From Rhodosalinus halophilus (GTDB lineage Bacteria; Pseudomonadota; Alphaproteobacteria; Rhodobacterales; Rhodobacteraceae), in NCBI RefSeq assembly GCF_003298775.1, contig NZ_QNTQ01000014.1:62001-126000 (forward strand): 64,000 nucleotides of DNA. The letters are read 5' to 3'. Below are positions 37,675-46,089 of this stretch, in pieces. The position numbers were made by a program, and so were the translations under genes. Each line of letters opens with the position of its first letter. Position 1 is the first letter of the stretch. The notes under the pieces were generated by a model. The model was given only the letters and a program-made list of their open reading frames with translations. It ran no database searches and was not told where the DNA came from.

Positions 37675-38688
37675 TCAGCCCGCATCTCCGTCATCCTCCG
37701 TTTCCCCGCCGAACTCGGTGGGCACGATGGCGGCATCCCAGCCCTCGGAGACCAGCCAGCGGCTGAAGATTTCCGTGTAGCCATGCGTGACGTAAATCTT
37801 TTCCGCGCCGGTTGCCCGGATCGCCTCGATCAGGCCGGGCCAGTCGGCATGATCCGAGATCACGAAACCCCGGTCCGCCGCGCGCCGCCGCCGCACGCCC
37901 CTGAGCCGCATCCAGCCGCTGGCGAGTCCGGTCGAGGTGGCGCCGAAGCGCCGCGCCCAGGTGCTGCCCAGGGCTGAGGGCGGCGCCAGAACGAGCGCGC
38001 GCGGATGCGCCTTCGGCTCCGTCTCCGGCGTCACCCGGATCGTCTCGGGAAGCGCGAGCCCCTGTGCGCGCAGGACGGCGGTCGTCTCCTCCACGGCGCC
38101 GTGGGTCAGAACCGGGCCGATCGAGGTGTCGAGCAGCGCGAGCAGGCGCTGCGCCTTGCCCAGCGCATAGGCCCCCAGCATCGGCGTGCGTCCCTCGGCC
38201 ACGCTCGCCGCCCACCAGTCGTTGATCTCGGCCGCGACCTCTTCCTGCGGCGCCCATTCGAATACCGGCAGGCCAAAGGTGCATTCGCTCACGAAGGCGT
38301 GGCAGCGCACCGGCGCGAAGGGCTCGCTGAGCCCGTCGGCGGCGAGCTTGTAGTCGCCCGAGACCACCCAGACCTCGCCCGCGACCTCGACCCTGATCTG
38401 GGCGGAGCCCGGGACGTGGCCGGCGGGATGGAAGCTGACCGTCGCCGCGCCGATCCGCCGCGCCTCGCCGAAACGCGCGGTCTCGAGCCGGATATCGCCG
38501 AGACGATGCTTGAGGACCGGCGCGGCCGCCTCGGTGGCCAGATAGGCCGCGTGGCCCGGCCGGGCGTGATCCGCGTGGCCGTGCGTGATCAGCGCCCGCG
38601 GCACCGGGCGCCAGGGGTCGATGTGGAAATCGCCCGCCGGGCAGTAGATGCCGCGCTCGGTGAAGGTGAGGACCGGATCGCGTGCCAT
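37675..38688 (-). CDS. Ligase-associated DNA exonuclease (metallo-beta-lactamase fold)
   Basis: A 337-residue beta-CASP/SNM1-like nuclease. Metal motif THGHADHARPG (residues about 35-45), then HPAGHVPGSAQIRV, SGDYKLAADGLSEPF and SDHADWPGLIEAI. These are the signatures of the exonuclease that travels with ATP-dependent DNA ligase. ATG 38688 is preferred; GTG 38697 is also in frame. The other members of the usual four-gene set (DEXH helicase and phosphoesterase) are not adjacent. Confidence 0.9.
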   Translation of the reverse strand: MARDPVLTFTERGIYCPAGDFHIDPWRPVPRALITHGHADHARPGHAAYLATEAAAPVLKHRLGDIRLETARFGEARRIGAATVSFHPAGHVPGSAQIRVEVAGEVWVVSGDYKLAADGLSEPFAPVRCHAFVSECTFGLPVFEWAPQEEVAAEINDWWAASVAEGRTPMLGAYALGKAQRLLALLDTSIGPVLTHGAVEETTAVLRAQGLALPETIRVTPETEPKAHPRALVLAPPSALGSTWARRFGATSTGLASGWMRLRGVRRRRAADRGFVISDHADWPGLIEAIRATGAEKIYVTHGYTEIFSRWLVSEGWDAAIVPTEFGGETEDDGDAG

Positions 38689-38727
38689 GCCGCGCACTAT
38701 AGGCGCGGGAAGGGCGCGGGCCAGAAA

Positions 38728-39678
38728 TCAGGCGGCCGCCGCGCCGTGAGACCGGAAATGCGCCAGCGTCCCGGCCGTCACGCGCTCGCGGATCTCGCGC
38801 CGCTCCATCAGGAGTTCGTGCTCGGCATCCTCCACGACCTCGAGCCGGCCGCCCGGCCAGCGCGCCATGCGGTCCTCGATCCGGCCCGGATGCACGATGC
38901 GCTCGCGCGTTCCCAGCCAGGTCAGGCAGGGCACCCGGGGCGCCGGCGCGCGGGCGAGCGCCCGGCACTCGACGAGCGCTTCGTTCAGCCAGGCGAGGCT
39001 CGGCCCGCCGAGCTGCAGCTCCGGCCGGCGGGCGAGCTGGTCCTGCATGAAGGCGTAGTTTTCGGGACAGGTGGTCAGCGTGTTGTCCTCGAAAGGCGCG
39101 GTCGCGGCATAGCATTCGATCGTGGTGCCGGGCGCGATGCGATGCCCCAGCCCCGCGCGCCGTCCGCTCCAGCTCACGACCCAGGCGGCCGGGCGAAGGT
39201 GTGCCGCGATCAGGATGCCCCACATCGGTGCGGTGAAGGCCGCGGAGGCCACGTCGAGCCCCTCGATCAGCGCGCGCAGCCCGATCGCGCCGCCCATCGA
39301 ATGGCCGAGCAGGTGGTAGGGACGCGGAAAGCCCTGCGCCTCGGCCACGTCGAGCATGGCCGCGACATCCCTCTGGTAGTCCGCGAAGGCATGCACATGG
39401 CCGATCAGCGGCCCGGGCGCGAGCCGTTCGGTGAGGCCCTGCCCCCGCCAGTCGATCGAGAGCACCGCGAGCCCCTGGGCCAATACGTCGCGCGCGACGC
39501 GGCCGTATTTCTCGATGAACTCGGTGCGCCCGGGAAAGAGCAGCACCGTGCCCCGCGCGCCCGGCGCGGTCCAGCCTCCGACGCGCACGCGCACGCCGTC
39601 GGAGGCGCGAACCCACCAGGCGCCGCCGGCGGGGCCGTCGGCGATGTCGTCGAGATAGGGTGCCGGCTCGACTGCCAT
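38728..39678 (-). CDS. Alpha/beta hydrolase, lysophospholipase-like
   Basis: A 316-residue hydrolase of the PldB/monoglyceride-lipase group. The oxyanion region LLFPGRTEFIEKYG and the nucleophile elbow LLGHSMGGAIGLRAL (Ser) are clear. The catalytic Asp/Glu and His probably lie in LTWLGTRERIVHP and EDAEHELLME. No signal peptide. It is the second gene of the minus-strand run, after SCP2. The lipid substrate is inferred from family. Confidence 0.82.
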   Translation of the reverse strand: MAVEPAPYLDDIADGPAGGAWWVRASDGVRVRVGGWTAPGARGTVLLFPGRTEFIEKYGRVARDVLAQGLAVLSIDWRGQGLTERLAPGPLIGHVHAFADYQRDVAAMLDVAEAQGFPRPYHLLGHSMGGAIGLRALIEGLDVASAAFTAPMWGILIAAHLRPAAWVVSWSGRRAGLGHRIAPGTTIECYAATAPFEDNTLTTCPENYAFMQDQLARRPELQLGGPSLAWLNEALVECRALARAPAPRVPCLTWLGTRERIVHPGRIEDRMARWPGGRLEVVEDAEHELLMERREIRERVTAGTLAHFRSHGAAAA

Positions 39679-39689
39679 CGCGGCCTGAG

Positions 39690-39974
39690 TCAGGAAAGCG
39701 CTCCGGCGAGCTGCATGGCCTTGCCCATGTCGCCGTCCACCGCAAGCTTGCCGCTCATGAAGGCGGAGGTGGGGTTGAGATCGCCGTCCAGGATCTGCCG
39801 GAAGGTGTCTGCGTCGGCGGTGAGCGTCACCTCGGCCGGCTCGTCGCCGGCGCGGGCGCCCTCGGAGTCGAGCATCACGGAACCCTCGCCCTCGATGACG
39901 AACTTCACCGAGCCGTCGAAACCGCCCCCGACTTTCGCGTTGATGGCCGTCACGGCCTCGTCGATCACGCTCAT
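39690..39974 (-). CDS. SCP2 sterol-binding-domain protein
   Basis: A 94-residue small SCP2-like protein with the typical pattern FVIEGEGSVMLDSEG, VTLTADADTFRQILDGDLNPT and SAFMSGKLAVDGDMGKAMQL. It binds fatty acyl-CoA or other lipids in a hydrophobic cavity and has no catalytic residues. It is 11 bases ahead of the lysophospholipase-like gene, supporting a lipid link. ATG 39974. Confidence 0.88.
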   Translation of the reverse strand: MSVIDEAVTAINAKVGGGFDGSVKFVIEGEGSVMLDSEGARAGDEPAEVTLTADADTFRQILDGDLNPTSAFMSGKLAVDGDMGKAMQLAGALS

Positions 39975-40049
39975 GTGCTGTCCCCTTTCGATCGCGCGGC
40001 CGCAGCCCCTATGGAAATACGGCCGTCATCCACTACACTCCAGTCTGAT

Positions 40050-40610
40050 ATGAAACGCTCTCGCTCCAGAATCAAAGCTCACGTCGCGACATTGCCTGCG
40101 GCGCTCTGTCTTGCGCTGCCGGTGGCAGCGGAAGAGGCAGAGGTCACGGATCTGCTCGACTCGCTGCAATCCGCCGAAGGGGCGGAGGCCGAGCGCATCG
40201 CGGGACAGATTCGCACCCAATGGGCAAGGTCCGGCTCCGCCGCGATGGACCTTCTGCTGCGGCGCGGGCGCGAGGCGCTCGAGGCGGAGGACTACGATCT
40301 CGCCGTCGAGCATCTGACGGCGCTCACCGATCACGCGCCGGAGTTCGCCGAGGGCTGGGCGTCGCGCGCGCTGGTCTTCTACCGGCAGCGCGAATACCTC
40401 CTCGCGCTCGCCGATCTCGAGCGGGCGCTCGCGCTCAACCCGCAGCATTTCGGCGCGCTTCAGGGCGTCGGCGCCGTCATGCAGAAGCTGGAGCGGCCGA
40501 AGCTCGCCTGGCGCGCCTATGAGCAGGTGCTTGCGCTTTACCCCGAAAACACCCAAGTCCGCGAGGCGATGGAATCGCTCGAGACCGAGGTGCTCGGGCG
40601 CGATCTCTGA
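40050..40610 (+). CDS. Exported TPR-repeat protein
   Basis: A 186-residue protein with a signal peptide (VATLPAALCLALPVAA). Three TPR units follow, the clearest being AMDLLLRRGREALEAEDYDL, AEGWASRALVFYRQREYLLA and FGALQGVGAVMQKLERPKLA. It probably acts as a periplasmic scaffold; the partner is unknown. It is divergent from the SCP2 gene and lies 50 bases before the RNA helicase. Confidence 0.83.
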   Translation: MKRSRSRIKAHVATLPAALCLALPVAAEEAEVTDLLDSLQSAEGAEAERIAGQIRTQWARSGSAAMDLLLRRGREALEAEDYDLAVEHLTALTDHAPEFAEGWASRALVFYRQREYLLALADLERALALNPQHFGALQGVGAVMQKLERPKLAWRAYEQVLALYPENTQVREAMESLETEVLGRDL

Positions 40611-40660
40611 CCGGCCGCCGCGCGCGGGCCGCGGCACACAGACCCGGGCGAGGGGGGCAC

Positions 40661-43627
40661 ATGGCGAGTGAGGGCAGGATCGTCGCGGTCCTGGGGCCCA
40701 CCAACACCGGAAAGACCCATTACGCCATCGAAAGGATGCTGGGCTACCGGACGGGGGTCATCGGCCTGCCGCTGCGGTTGCTGGCGCGCGAGGTCTACGA
40801 CCGGATCGTCGCGGCGCGGGGGCCGTCTGTCGTCGCGCTCGTCACGGGCGAAGAGCGGATCGTGCCGCCGCGCACGCAGTACTGGGTCTGCACCGTCGAG
40901 GCGATGCCCGAGGGCATGGGCGCCGATTTCGTCGCCGTGGACGAGATCCAGCTCTGCGCCGATCCCGAGCGCGGCCACGTCTTCACCGACCGGCTTCTGC
41001 GGATGCGCGGACAGCACGAGACGCTGTTCATGGGCGCGGACACGATGCGCGGGCCGATCCGGGCGCTGGTGCCGCGGGTCGAGTTCCTGAGCCGCGACCG
41101 GATGTCCGAGCTCGCCCACACCGGCCAGCGCAAGATCAGCCGGATGCGCCCGCGCTCCGCGATCGTCGCGTTTTCGGTCGAGAGCGTCTATGCCATCGCC
41201 GAGCTCATCCGCCGGCAGAAGGGCGGCGCGGCGGTGGTGATGGGGGCGCTGAGCCCCCGCACGCGCAACGCCCAGGTCGCGCTCTATCAGAACGGCGACG
41301 TGGATTATCTGGTCGCCACCGACGCGATCGGGATGGGGCTGAACCTGGACATCGACCACGTTGCCTTCGCCGGCTTGCGCAAGTTCGACGGGCGGCGCAT
41401 GCGCCAGCTCGCGCCCAACGAGCTGGGACAGATCGCGGGCCGCGCCGGCCGCGGCATGTCCAACGGCAGCTTCGGCACGACCGGCGAGGCCCCGCCCATC
41501 GCCGACGAGGTGGCCGAGGCGATCACCAATCACCGTTTCACGCCGGTGAGCCGCGTGCAATGGCGCAATCCGCGGCTGGCCTTCGGCTCGCCCGAGGCGC
41601 TGATCGCCTCGCTGGAGGAATCGCCACCCGCGCCGCTGCTTTCCCGCGCCCGCGAGGCGGACGACCTGCGCGCGCTGCGGATGCTCGCGGCCGAGCCGGA
41701 CGTCTGCGCGCGCGCCTCCGACGCGCGGGCGGTCCGGCTGCTGTGGGATGTCTGCCGCATTCCGGATTTTCGCGGAATCAGTCACGGCGAGCACGCGGAA
41801 CTTCTCGAGTCGATCTTCATTCACCTGCATGACGGCGGTCGCGTCCCCGAGGACTGGATCGCGCGGCAGGTCTCCCGGATCGACCGCGTGGAGGGCGACA
41901 TCGACACGCTCTCGCGCCGGCTCGCGTTCATCCGGACCTGGACCTACGTCGCGCAGCGTCCGGGCTGGGTCGAAGCTGAAAGCCATTGGCGCGAGGCCAC
42001 GCGCGCGGTAGAAGACCGGCTGTCGGATGCGCTGCACGCGAAGCTCACGCAGCGGTTCGTGGATCGGCGCACATCCGTCCTCATGCGGCGGCTGAAGCAG
42101 AAGGAGGCCCTCTTGGCCGAAGTGAGCGACAACGGAGAGGTCCGCGTCGAGGGCGAGTTCGTGGGCCGGCTGGAGGGCTTTCGCTTCCGCCGCGACACGG
42201 CGGCGGCGGGACAGGAAGCGCGCACCATCGCCTCCGCCGCGCTGCAGGCGCTGGCGCCCCATTTCCACCTGCGGGCCGACCGCTTCTACAATGCTCCCGA
42301 CACCGAGATCGACTTCACCGAGCAGGGCGGGCTCATGTGGGGCGAACAGGCGGTGGGCAAGCTCGTCGCCTCGGACGACCCGCTGCGCCCGCGGATCGAG
42401 GTCTTCGTGGACGAGGACGCCGGGCCGGAGGTCGCCGACAAGGTGCAGCGGCGGCTCATGCACTTCATGGACCGCAAGGTCGCCGCGCTCTTCGAGCCGC
42501 TTCTCGCGATGAAGCGGGACGAGAGCCTCTCGGGCCGGGCCAAGGGCTTCGCCTTCCGCCTCGTCGAGGGCTTCGGCATCCTGCCGCGCGGCGGCGAGGT
42601 GGCCGAGGAGGTGCGCGCGCTCGATCAGGACGCGCGCGGCGCGCTGCGCAAGCACGGCGTCCGCTTCGGCCAGTTCACCATCTTCCTGCCGGCGTTGCTC
42701 AAGCCCGCGCCCACGCGGCTGCGGCTGGTTCTGTGGAGTCTCGAAAACGGGCTCGACACCTTTCCCGAGGCGCCGCCGCCGGGGCTGGTGACGATCCCGG
42801 CGGACGGCTCGGCGCCCAGGGGCTACGCGGCGATGGCGGGCTATCGCGCGGCAGGCGCCCGTGCGGTCCGCATCGACATGCTCGAGCGGCTCGCGGACAT
42901 GCTGCGCGCCGAGGACACGAAAGGCGGCTTCGAGGCCAAGGCCGACATGCTCTCCATCACGGGGCTGACGCTCGAGCAGTTCGCCGATCTGATGCAGGGG
43001 CTGGGCTATCGCGCGGTGCGCGGCGAGCGGCCCAAGGCGCGTCCGGCGCCGGCCGCGCCGGAAGAGGTCCAGCCCGTGACCGAGGCGGCGCCGGCCGCCG
43101 ACGAGGTGCCGCCGGATGCCGCGCCGACGGCGGCGGATGCGGCGCCCGAGGTGGCGCCCTCCGCGCCGCAGCAGCCGGGCCAGCCTGTCGCGGAGGAGCC
43201 GCAGGCCGGCACGCCTGCCGAGGTCGTGTCCGATGCCTCCGCGCCGGCACAGGCGGAGCCTGCGCCCGACGCGGGGCAAGGCGAGATGAACGACCAGCCG
43301 CAAGAGCGCGCGCCCGGCGAGGCGGGTCCGGAGGCGCAGGTCGCGCCGACCCCGGATCCGGAGGAGACGGAGGTTTTCTACACCTTCACCTGGGCCGGGC
43401 GGGGCCGCGGGCAGGCGCGGGGCAGGCCGCGGCGGGAGCAGGGCGAGACTCGGCCGCGCGGCGACGCGCCGAAGGCCCGTGGCAAGGGCAAGCCCAAGGG
43501 CGGCAAGCCGCAGCGCGATGCGAAGCCCAAGACCTTCACCGCCGGACCCGACAGGAAGGCGAAGGACAGGATCGACCCCGACAATCCCTTCGCCGCGGCG
43601 CTGATGGGGCTGAAGGACAAGGAGTGA
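40661..43627 (+). CDS. Suv3-like DExH RNA helicase with disordered C-terminus
   Basis: A 988-residue protein. Motif I is LGPTNTGKTHYAIERM (residues 10-25), motif II is VAVDEIQLCAD, motif VI is APNELGQIAGRAGRG. This is the arrangement of mitochondrial SUV3 and its alphaproteobacterial relatives. After about residue 790 the sequence becomes alanine/proline/glutamate-rich for 120 residues (many PAPAAPEE-like runs) and ends with a basic RGRGQARGRPRRE/KGKPKGGKPQ tail, likely an RNA-binding disordered arm. The stop TGA overlaps a GTG (43624). In relatives an S4 gene follows directly; here a low-GC cassette intervenes. Confidence 0.88.
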   Translation: MASEGRIVAVLGPTNTGKTHYAIERMLGYRTGVIGLPLRLLAREVYDRIVAARGPSVVALVTGEERIVPPRTQYWVCTVEAMPEGMGADFVAVDEIQLCADPERGHVFTDRLLRMRGQHETLFMGADTMRGPIRALVPRVEFLSRDRMSELAHTGQRKISRMRPRSAIVAFSVESVYAIAELIRRQKGGAAVVMGALSPRTRNAQVALYQNGDVDYLVATDAIGMGLNLDIDHVAFAGLRKFDGRRMRQLAPNELGQIAGRAGRGMSNGSFGTTGEAPPIADEVAEAITNHRFTPVSRVQWRNPRLAFGSPEALIASLEESPPAPLLSRAREADDLRALRMLAAEPDVCARASDARAVRLLWDVCRIPDFRGISHGEHAELLESIFIHLHDGGRVPEDWIARQVSRIDRVEGDIDTLSRRLAFIRTWTYVAQRPGWVEAESHWREATRAVEDRLSDALHAKLTQRFVDRRTSVLMRRLKQKEALLAEVSDNGEVRVEGEFVGRLEGFRFRRDTAAAGQEARTIASAALQALAPHFHLRADRFYNAPDTEIDFTEQGGLMWGEQAVGKLVASDDPLRPRIEVFVDEDAGPEVADKVQRRLMHFMDRKVAALFEPLLAMKRDESLSGRAKGFAFRLVEGFGILPRGGEVAEEVRALDQDARGALRKHGVRFGQFTIFLPALLKPAPTRLRLVLWSLENGLDTFPEAPPPGLVTIPADGSAPRGYAAMAGYRAAGARAVRIDMLERLADMLRAEDTKGGFEAKADMLSITGLTLEQFADLMQGLGYRAVRGERPKARPAPAAPEEVQPVTEAAPAADEVPPDAAPTAADAAPEVAPSAPQQPGQPVAEEPQAGTPAEVVSDASAPAQAEPAPDAGQGEMNDQPQERAPGEAGPEAQVAPTPDPEETEVFYTFTWAGRGRGQARGRPRREQGETRPRGDAPKARGKGKPKGGKPQRDAKPKTFTAGPDRKAKDRIDPDNPFAAALMGLKDKE

Positions 43628-43653
43628 CACCCGTCAATCTTGGAGAACTCGAT

Positions 43654-43956
43654 ATGGAAGAGGCCAGGGAAGGACTCACGGCAGATCAAGCGATAGATCT
43701 CGCTTTCGATTACTTCGAAAGGTTCGTCGATCGAGGGCAGAACCTCCAAAATGTTCTATTGGAAGAGTTGCAGCCACAAGCGGATGGGTGGATCGTATCG
43801 ATTGGCTTCGACGGGTCGCGTCAGGAGATTTCCGAACCTGCCTACTCTGGCGCTGTTGCGGCATTATCCGGTTTCGGACAGAAGACGACGAAATATACTA
43901 GAGAAATCAGGCATTTCCACATCGACGGGTCCGGCGGGTTTCAGAAGATGACGTGA
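43654..43956 (+). CDS. Unrecognised 100-residue protein, first gene of low-GC PIN cassette
   Basis: A soluble protein of about 100 residues with no match I recognise. The first half is helical and acidic (MEEAREGLTADQAIDLAFDY), the second beta-rich (DGWIVSIGFDGSRQE, TREIRHFHIDGSGGFQKM), a pattern faintly like PepSY-type or small immunity folds. There is no DNA-binding motif, signal or membrane segment. ATG 43654 has GGAG eight bases before it; GTG 43624, overlapping the helicase stop, is in frame and would add ten residues. GC content is visibly lower than in flanking genes, with ATA, TTA and AGA codons. Its stop overlaps the PIN gene start (GTGA). It may be an antitoxin or partner. Confidence 0.75.
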   Translation: MEEAREGLTADQAIDLAFDYFERFVDRGQNLQNVLLEELQPQADGWIVSIGFDGSRQEISEPAYSGAVAALSGFGQKTTKYTREIRHFHIDGSGGFQKMT

Positions 43957-44429
43957 CTGTGCGGCGGGTAATGCTCGATGCTGGCCCGTTGGTTTTACTC
44001 CTCGGCGGTACCCTGCGGCCTGACAAGGTGGGAACAGGACGGCGTTTTGGTAAGTATAACAAGCCGATGTACGACCGCTTGCTCGCTGAAGTTAATGGCG
44101 CTCTAGGGCATATCTCCCTTCCGAATATTCTGACTGAAGCATCCAATCATTTGGGCTCAGGCAAGCAAGAGTATGTCGACGGTGGCGCAGAGGCGTTGGC
44201 GGCCTACGCCAAGTCTCTTGAGGAGCTTTACCTCCCAAGCGAGCGCGTTGTGGAAGAGGCTGTATACTGTAAAGTCGGACTCACCGACGCTGCAATCTTT
44301 TCATGCCGTGCGCGACTCGTTCAAGATCGCGTGCGCGTGTATACCGAGGATTTCGAACTGTACCAAAGGCTTTGCAGTGCGAACGTTGACTGCGTCAACA
44401 TCATGCATTGGAGGACTCCATCTCGGTAG
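43953..44429 (+). CDS. PIN-domain protein (putative ribonuclease), second gene of low-GC cassette
   Basis: A 158-residue protein with the acidic PIN-domain quartet in correct order: Asp9 (MLDAGPLVLLL), Glu62 (ILTEASNHL), Asp112 (GLTDAAIFSCRA) and Asp133 (YTEDFELYQRL). It is longer than typical VapC (about 130) by a basic insert around residues 20-50. GTG 43953 overlaps the previous stop, implying coupled translation. Codon use and GC are unlike the neighbours, a sign of transfer. PIN proteins cleave RNA with Mg2+. The RNase role is inferred from the intact acidic set. The upstream protein is not a recognised antitoxin. Confidence 0.8.
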   Translation: MTVRRVMLDAGPLVLLLGGTLRPDKVGTGRRFGKYNKPMYDRLLAEVNGALGHISLPNILTEASNHLGSGKQEYVDGGAEALAAYAKSLEELYLPSERVVEEAVYCKVGLTDAAIFSCRARLVQDRVRVYTEDFELYQRLCSANVDCVNIMHWRTPSR

Positions 44430-44806
44430 CACGAGGTCCCACCCAGCGGCTCGACAAATGGCTGTGGCAGGCGCGCTTCTTCAAGACGCGCAGCCTCGCC
44501 GCACGCGAGGTGTCGGCCGGCAACTGCCGCGTCAACGGAACCCGCGTCACCAAGCCCGCCGCCGCTGTCGGCGAGGGCGACGTGCTCACCTTCGCGCAGG
44601 CCCGCCGGGTGCGGGTGATCCGGGTGACGGGACTGCCCGCGCGGCGCGGCCCGGCGGCCGAGGCGCAGGCGCATTACGTCGATCTCGCGCCGCCGGAGCC
44701 GCCTTCCGCCAAGGAAGGCGGCGCCCCTGTCGCGGAGCCGGGCGGCAGGCCCACGAAACGCGCCCGCCGGACGCTGGAACAGATGCGCGGGCGGGCGCTT
44801 GAATGA
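44408..44806 (+). CDS. S4-domain RNA-binding protein (HslR/Hsp15-like)
   Basis: About 132 residues. The S4 domain reads [20 protein letters not shown], then [21 protein letters not shown] basic tail follows ([19 protein letters not shown]). It matches ribosome-associated heat-shock-type S4 proteins that bind stalled 50S subunits. The start is unusual: no ATG or GTG precedes the S4 domain in frame. TTG 44408 is the only standard codon, and the only SD-like GGAGG lies downstream of it (44410-44414). It overlaps the PIN gene by 22 bases. The original start was probably lost when the cassette inserted. Confidence 0.8.
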   Translation: MEDSISVARGPTQRLDKWLWQARFFKTRSLAAREVSAGNCRVNGTRVTKPAAAVGEGDVLTFAQARRVRVIRVTGLPARRGPAAEAQAHYVDLAPPEPPSAKEGGAPVAEPGGRPTKRARRTLEQMRGRALE

Positions 44807-44858
44807 TCCCGGTCGCTGGACTAGCTACGGGTCCGTCGAAGCAATCGCGGACCGCGCC

Positions 44859-45197
44859 ATGACCTACGTCGTCACCGACAACTGCATCGCCTGCAAGTAT
44901 ACCGACTGCGTCGAAGTCTGCCCCGTGGATTGCTTCTACGAAGGCGAGACCATGCTGGTGATCCACCCCGACGAGTGCATCGACTGCGGCGTGTGCGAGC
45001 CGGAATGCCCCGCCGACGCGATCCGCCCCGACACCGAGCCCGACATGGAGAAGTGGGTGGAGTTCAACCGGAAGTACTCCGAGATGTGGCCGGTCATCAT
45101 CACCAAGAAGGATCCCCTGCCCGAGGCGGACGACCGGGACGGCGAGAGCGGCAAGCTCGAGAAATACTTCACCGAGGCCCCCGGCGAGGGCGGCTGA
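44859..45197 (+). CDS. fdxA: 7Fe ferredoxin FdxA
   Basis: A 112-residue ferredoxin. N-terminal Cys9, Cys17 and Cys21 ([19 protein letters not shown]) hold a [3Fe-4S] cluster; the second set [12 protein letters not shown] holds [4Fe-4S]. The Asp/Glu-rich C-terminal extension is typical of Azotobacter-type 7Fe ferredoxins. ATG 44859 starts the conserved MTYVV; the frame opens upstream. It is a low-potential electron carrier. It lies 52 bases after the S4 gene. Confidence 0.93.
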   Translation: MTYVVTDNCIACKYTDCVEVCPVDCFYEGETMLVIHPDECIDCGVCEPECPADAIRPDTEPDMEKWVEFNRKYSEMWPVIITKKDPLPEADDRDGESGKLEKYFTEAPGEGG

Positions 45198-45486
45198 CCC
45201 CCGATTCGGTCGCCCGTGCCGCGCGTGGCGCGGAAGCGGGATCAGCTTCGCTGCGCAGGGCCATGAAAACGCGACGTTTCCACCGTTCGCACCTTGTGGC
45301 GGCTGGAAATTTCGGCTGCGATCTGTTATATATCCCTCACATGAATGTTGCGCGTCACGCCCGGGGCTCTGCTGCCGCCTGGGCGCTTTTGCCGGCATCT
45401 AGAGGGTTCGGGACCGGGTGTATGCGAGTATTCCCGCCCGATCTTTTTGTCGCCCGGGTTCCGGGCGGCGAGTGAGGAAGGACCGC

Positions 45487-45996
45487 ATGAGCAAGACCAA
45501 GAAAACCGAATTCCGTCCGAACGAATACGTGGTGTACCCCGCGCATGGCGTGGGCCGGATCGTCTCGATCGAAGAGCAGGAGATCGCCGGCATCAAGCTG
45601 GAACTCTTCGTGATCTCCTTCGAGAAGGACAAGATGACGCTCCGGGTGCCCACGGCGAAGGCGACGGAGATCGGCATGCGCTCGCTCTCGACGCCGGACG
45701 TGGTGTCGAAGGCGATGTCGACGCTGAAGGGGAAGGCGAAGGTCAAGCGCGCGATGTGGTCGCGCCGCGCCCAAGAATACGAGCAGAAGATCAACTCGGG
45801 CGACCTGATCGCGATCGCCGAGGTGGTCCGCGACCTGCACCGCGCCGACGATCAGCGCGAGCAGAGCTATTCCGAGCGCCAGCTCTACGAGGCCGCGCTC
45901 GAGCGGCTGACCCGCGAGGTCGCGGCCGTCTCGGGCAGCGACGAGATCGCCGCCGCGAAGCAGGTGGACGAGATGCTGATTTCGCGCGCCGCCTGA
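45487..45996 (+). CDS. carD: CarD-family transcriptional regulator
   Basis: A 169-residue protein. The N-terminal RNA-polymerase-interacting Tudor-like domain reads FRPNEYVVYPAHGVGRIVSI and the C-terminal helical DNA-binding domain includes RAMWSRRAQEYEQKINSGDL. It resembles CdnL/CarD, which stabilises open complexes at rRNA and other promoters. ATG 45487 is preceded by GAGGAAGGA. The 289 bases upstream hold a TATA-rich patch (TTATATAT, 45326-45333) that may be a -10 element. A strong terminator follows. Confidence 0.9.
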   Translation: MSKTKKTEFRPNEYVVYPAHGVGRIVSIEEQEIAGIKLELFVISFEKDKMTLRVPTAKATEIGMRSLSTPDVVSKAMSTLKGKAKVKRAMWSRRAQEYEQKINSGDLIAIAEVVRDLHRADDQREQSYSERQLYEAALERLTREVAAVSGSDEIAAAKQVDEMLISRAA

Positions 45997-46022
45997 TCTG
46001 CGCGCCACGCATGATCGCTGCT

Positions 46023-46054
46023 GGGGCTGCATCCGCGAGATGCGGCCCCTTTTT
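46023..46054 (+). terminator. Rho-independent terminator after carD
   Basis: Stem 46023-46033 (GGGGCTGCATC) pairs with 46039-46049 with one G-U pair around the loop CGCGA, followed directly by five T residues. It lies 26 bases after the carD stop. A textbook intrinsic terminator in an otherwise GC-rich genome. Confidence 0.88.
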
Positions 46055-46089
46055 CCTCGGGGCGGCTGCGTGCCGGACATGCCCGCTTG

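Noticed and set aside
40538-43630. A minus-strand open frame of about 1,030 codons opposite the Suv3-like helicase
   Set aside because: Arg/Gly/Leu-rich antisense shadow with no motif; the plus-strand helicase motifs are unambiguous.
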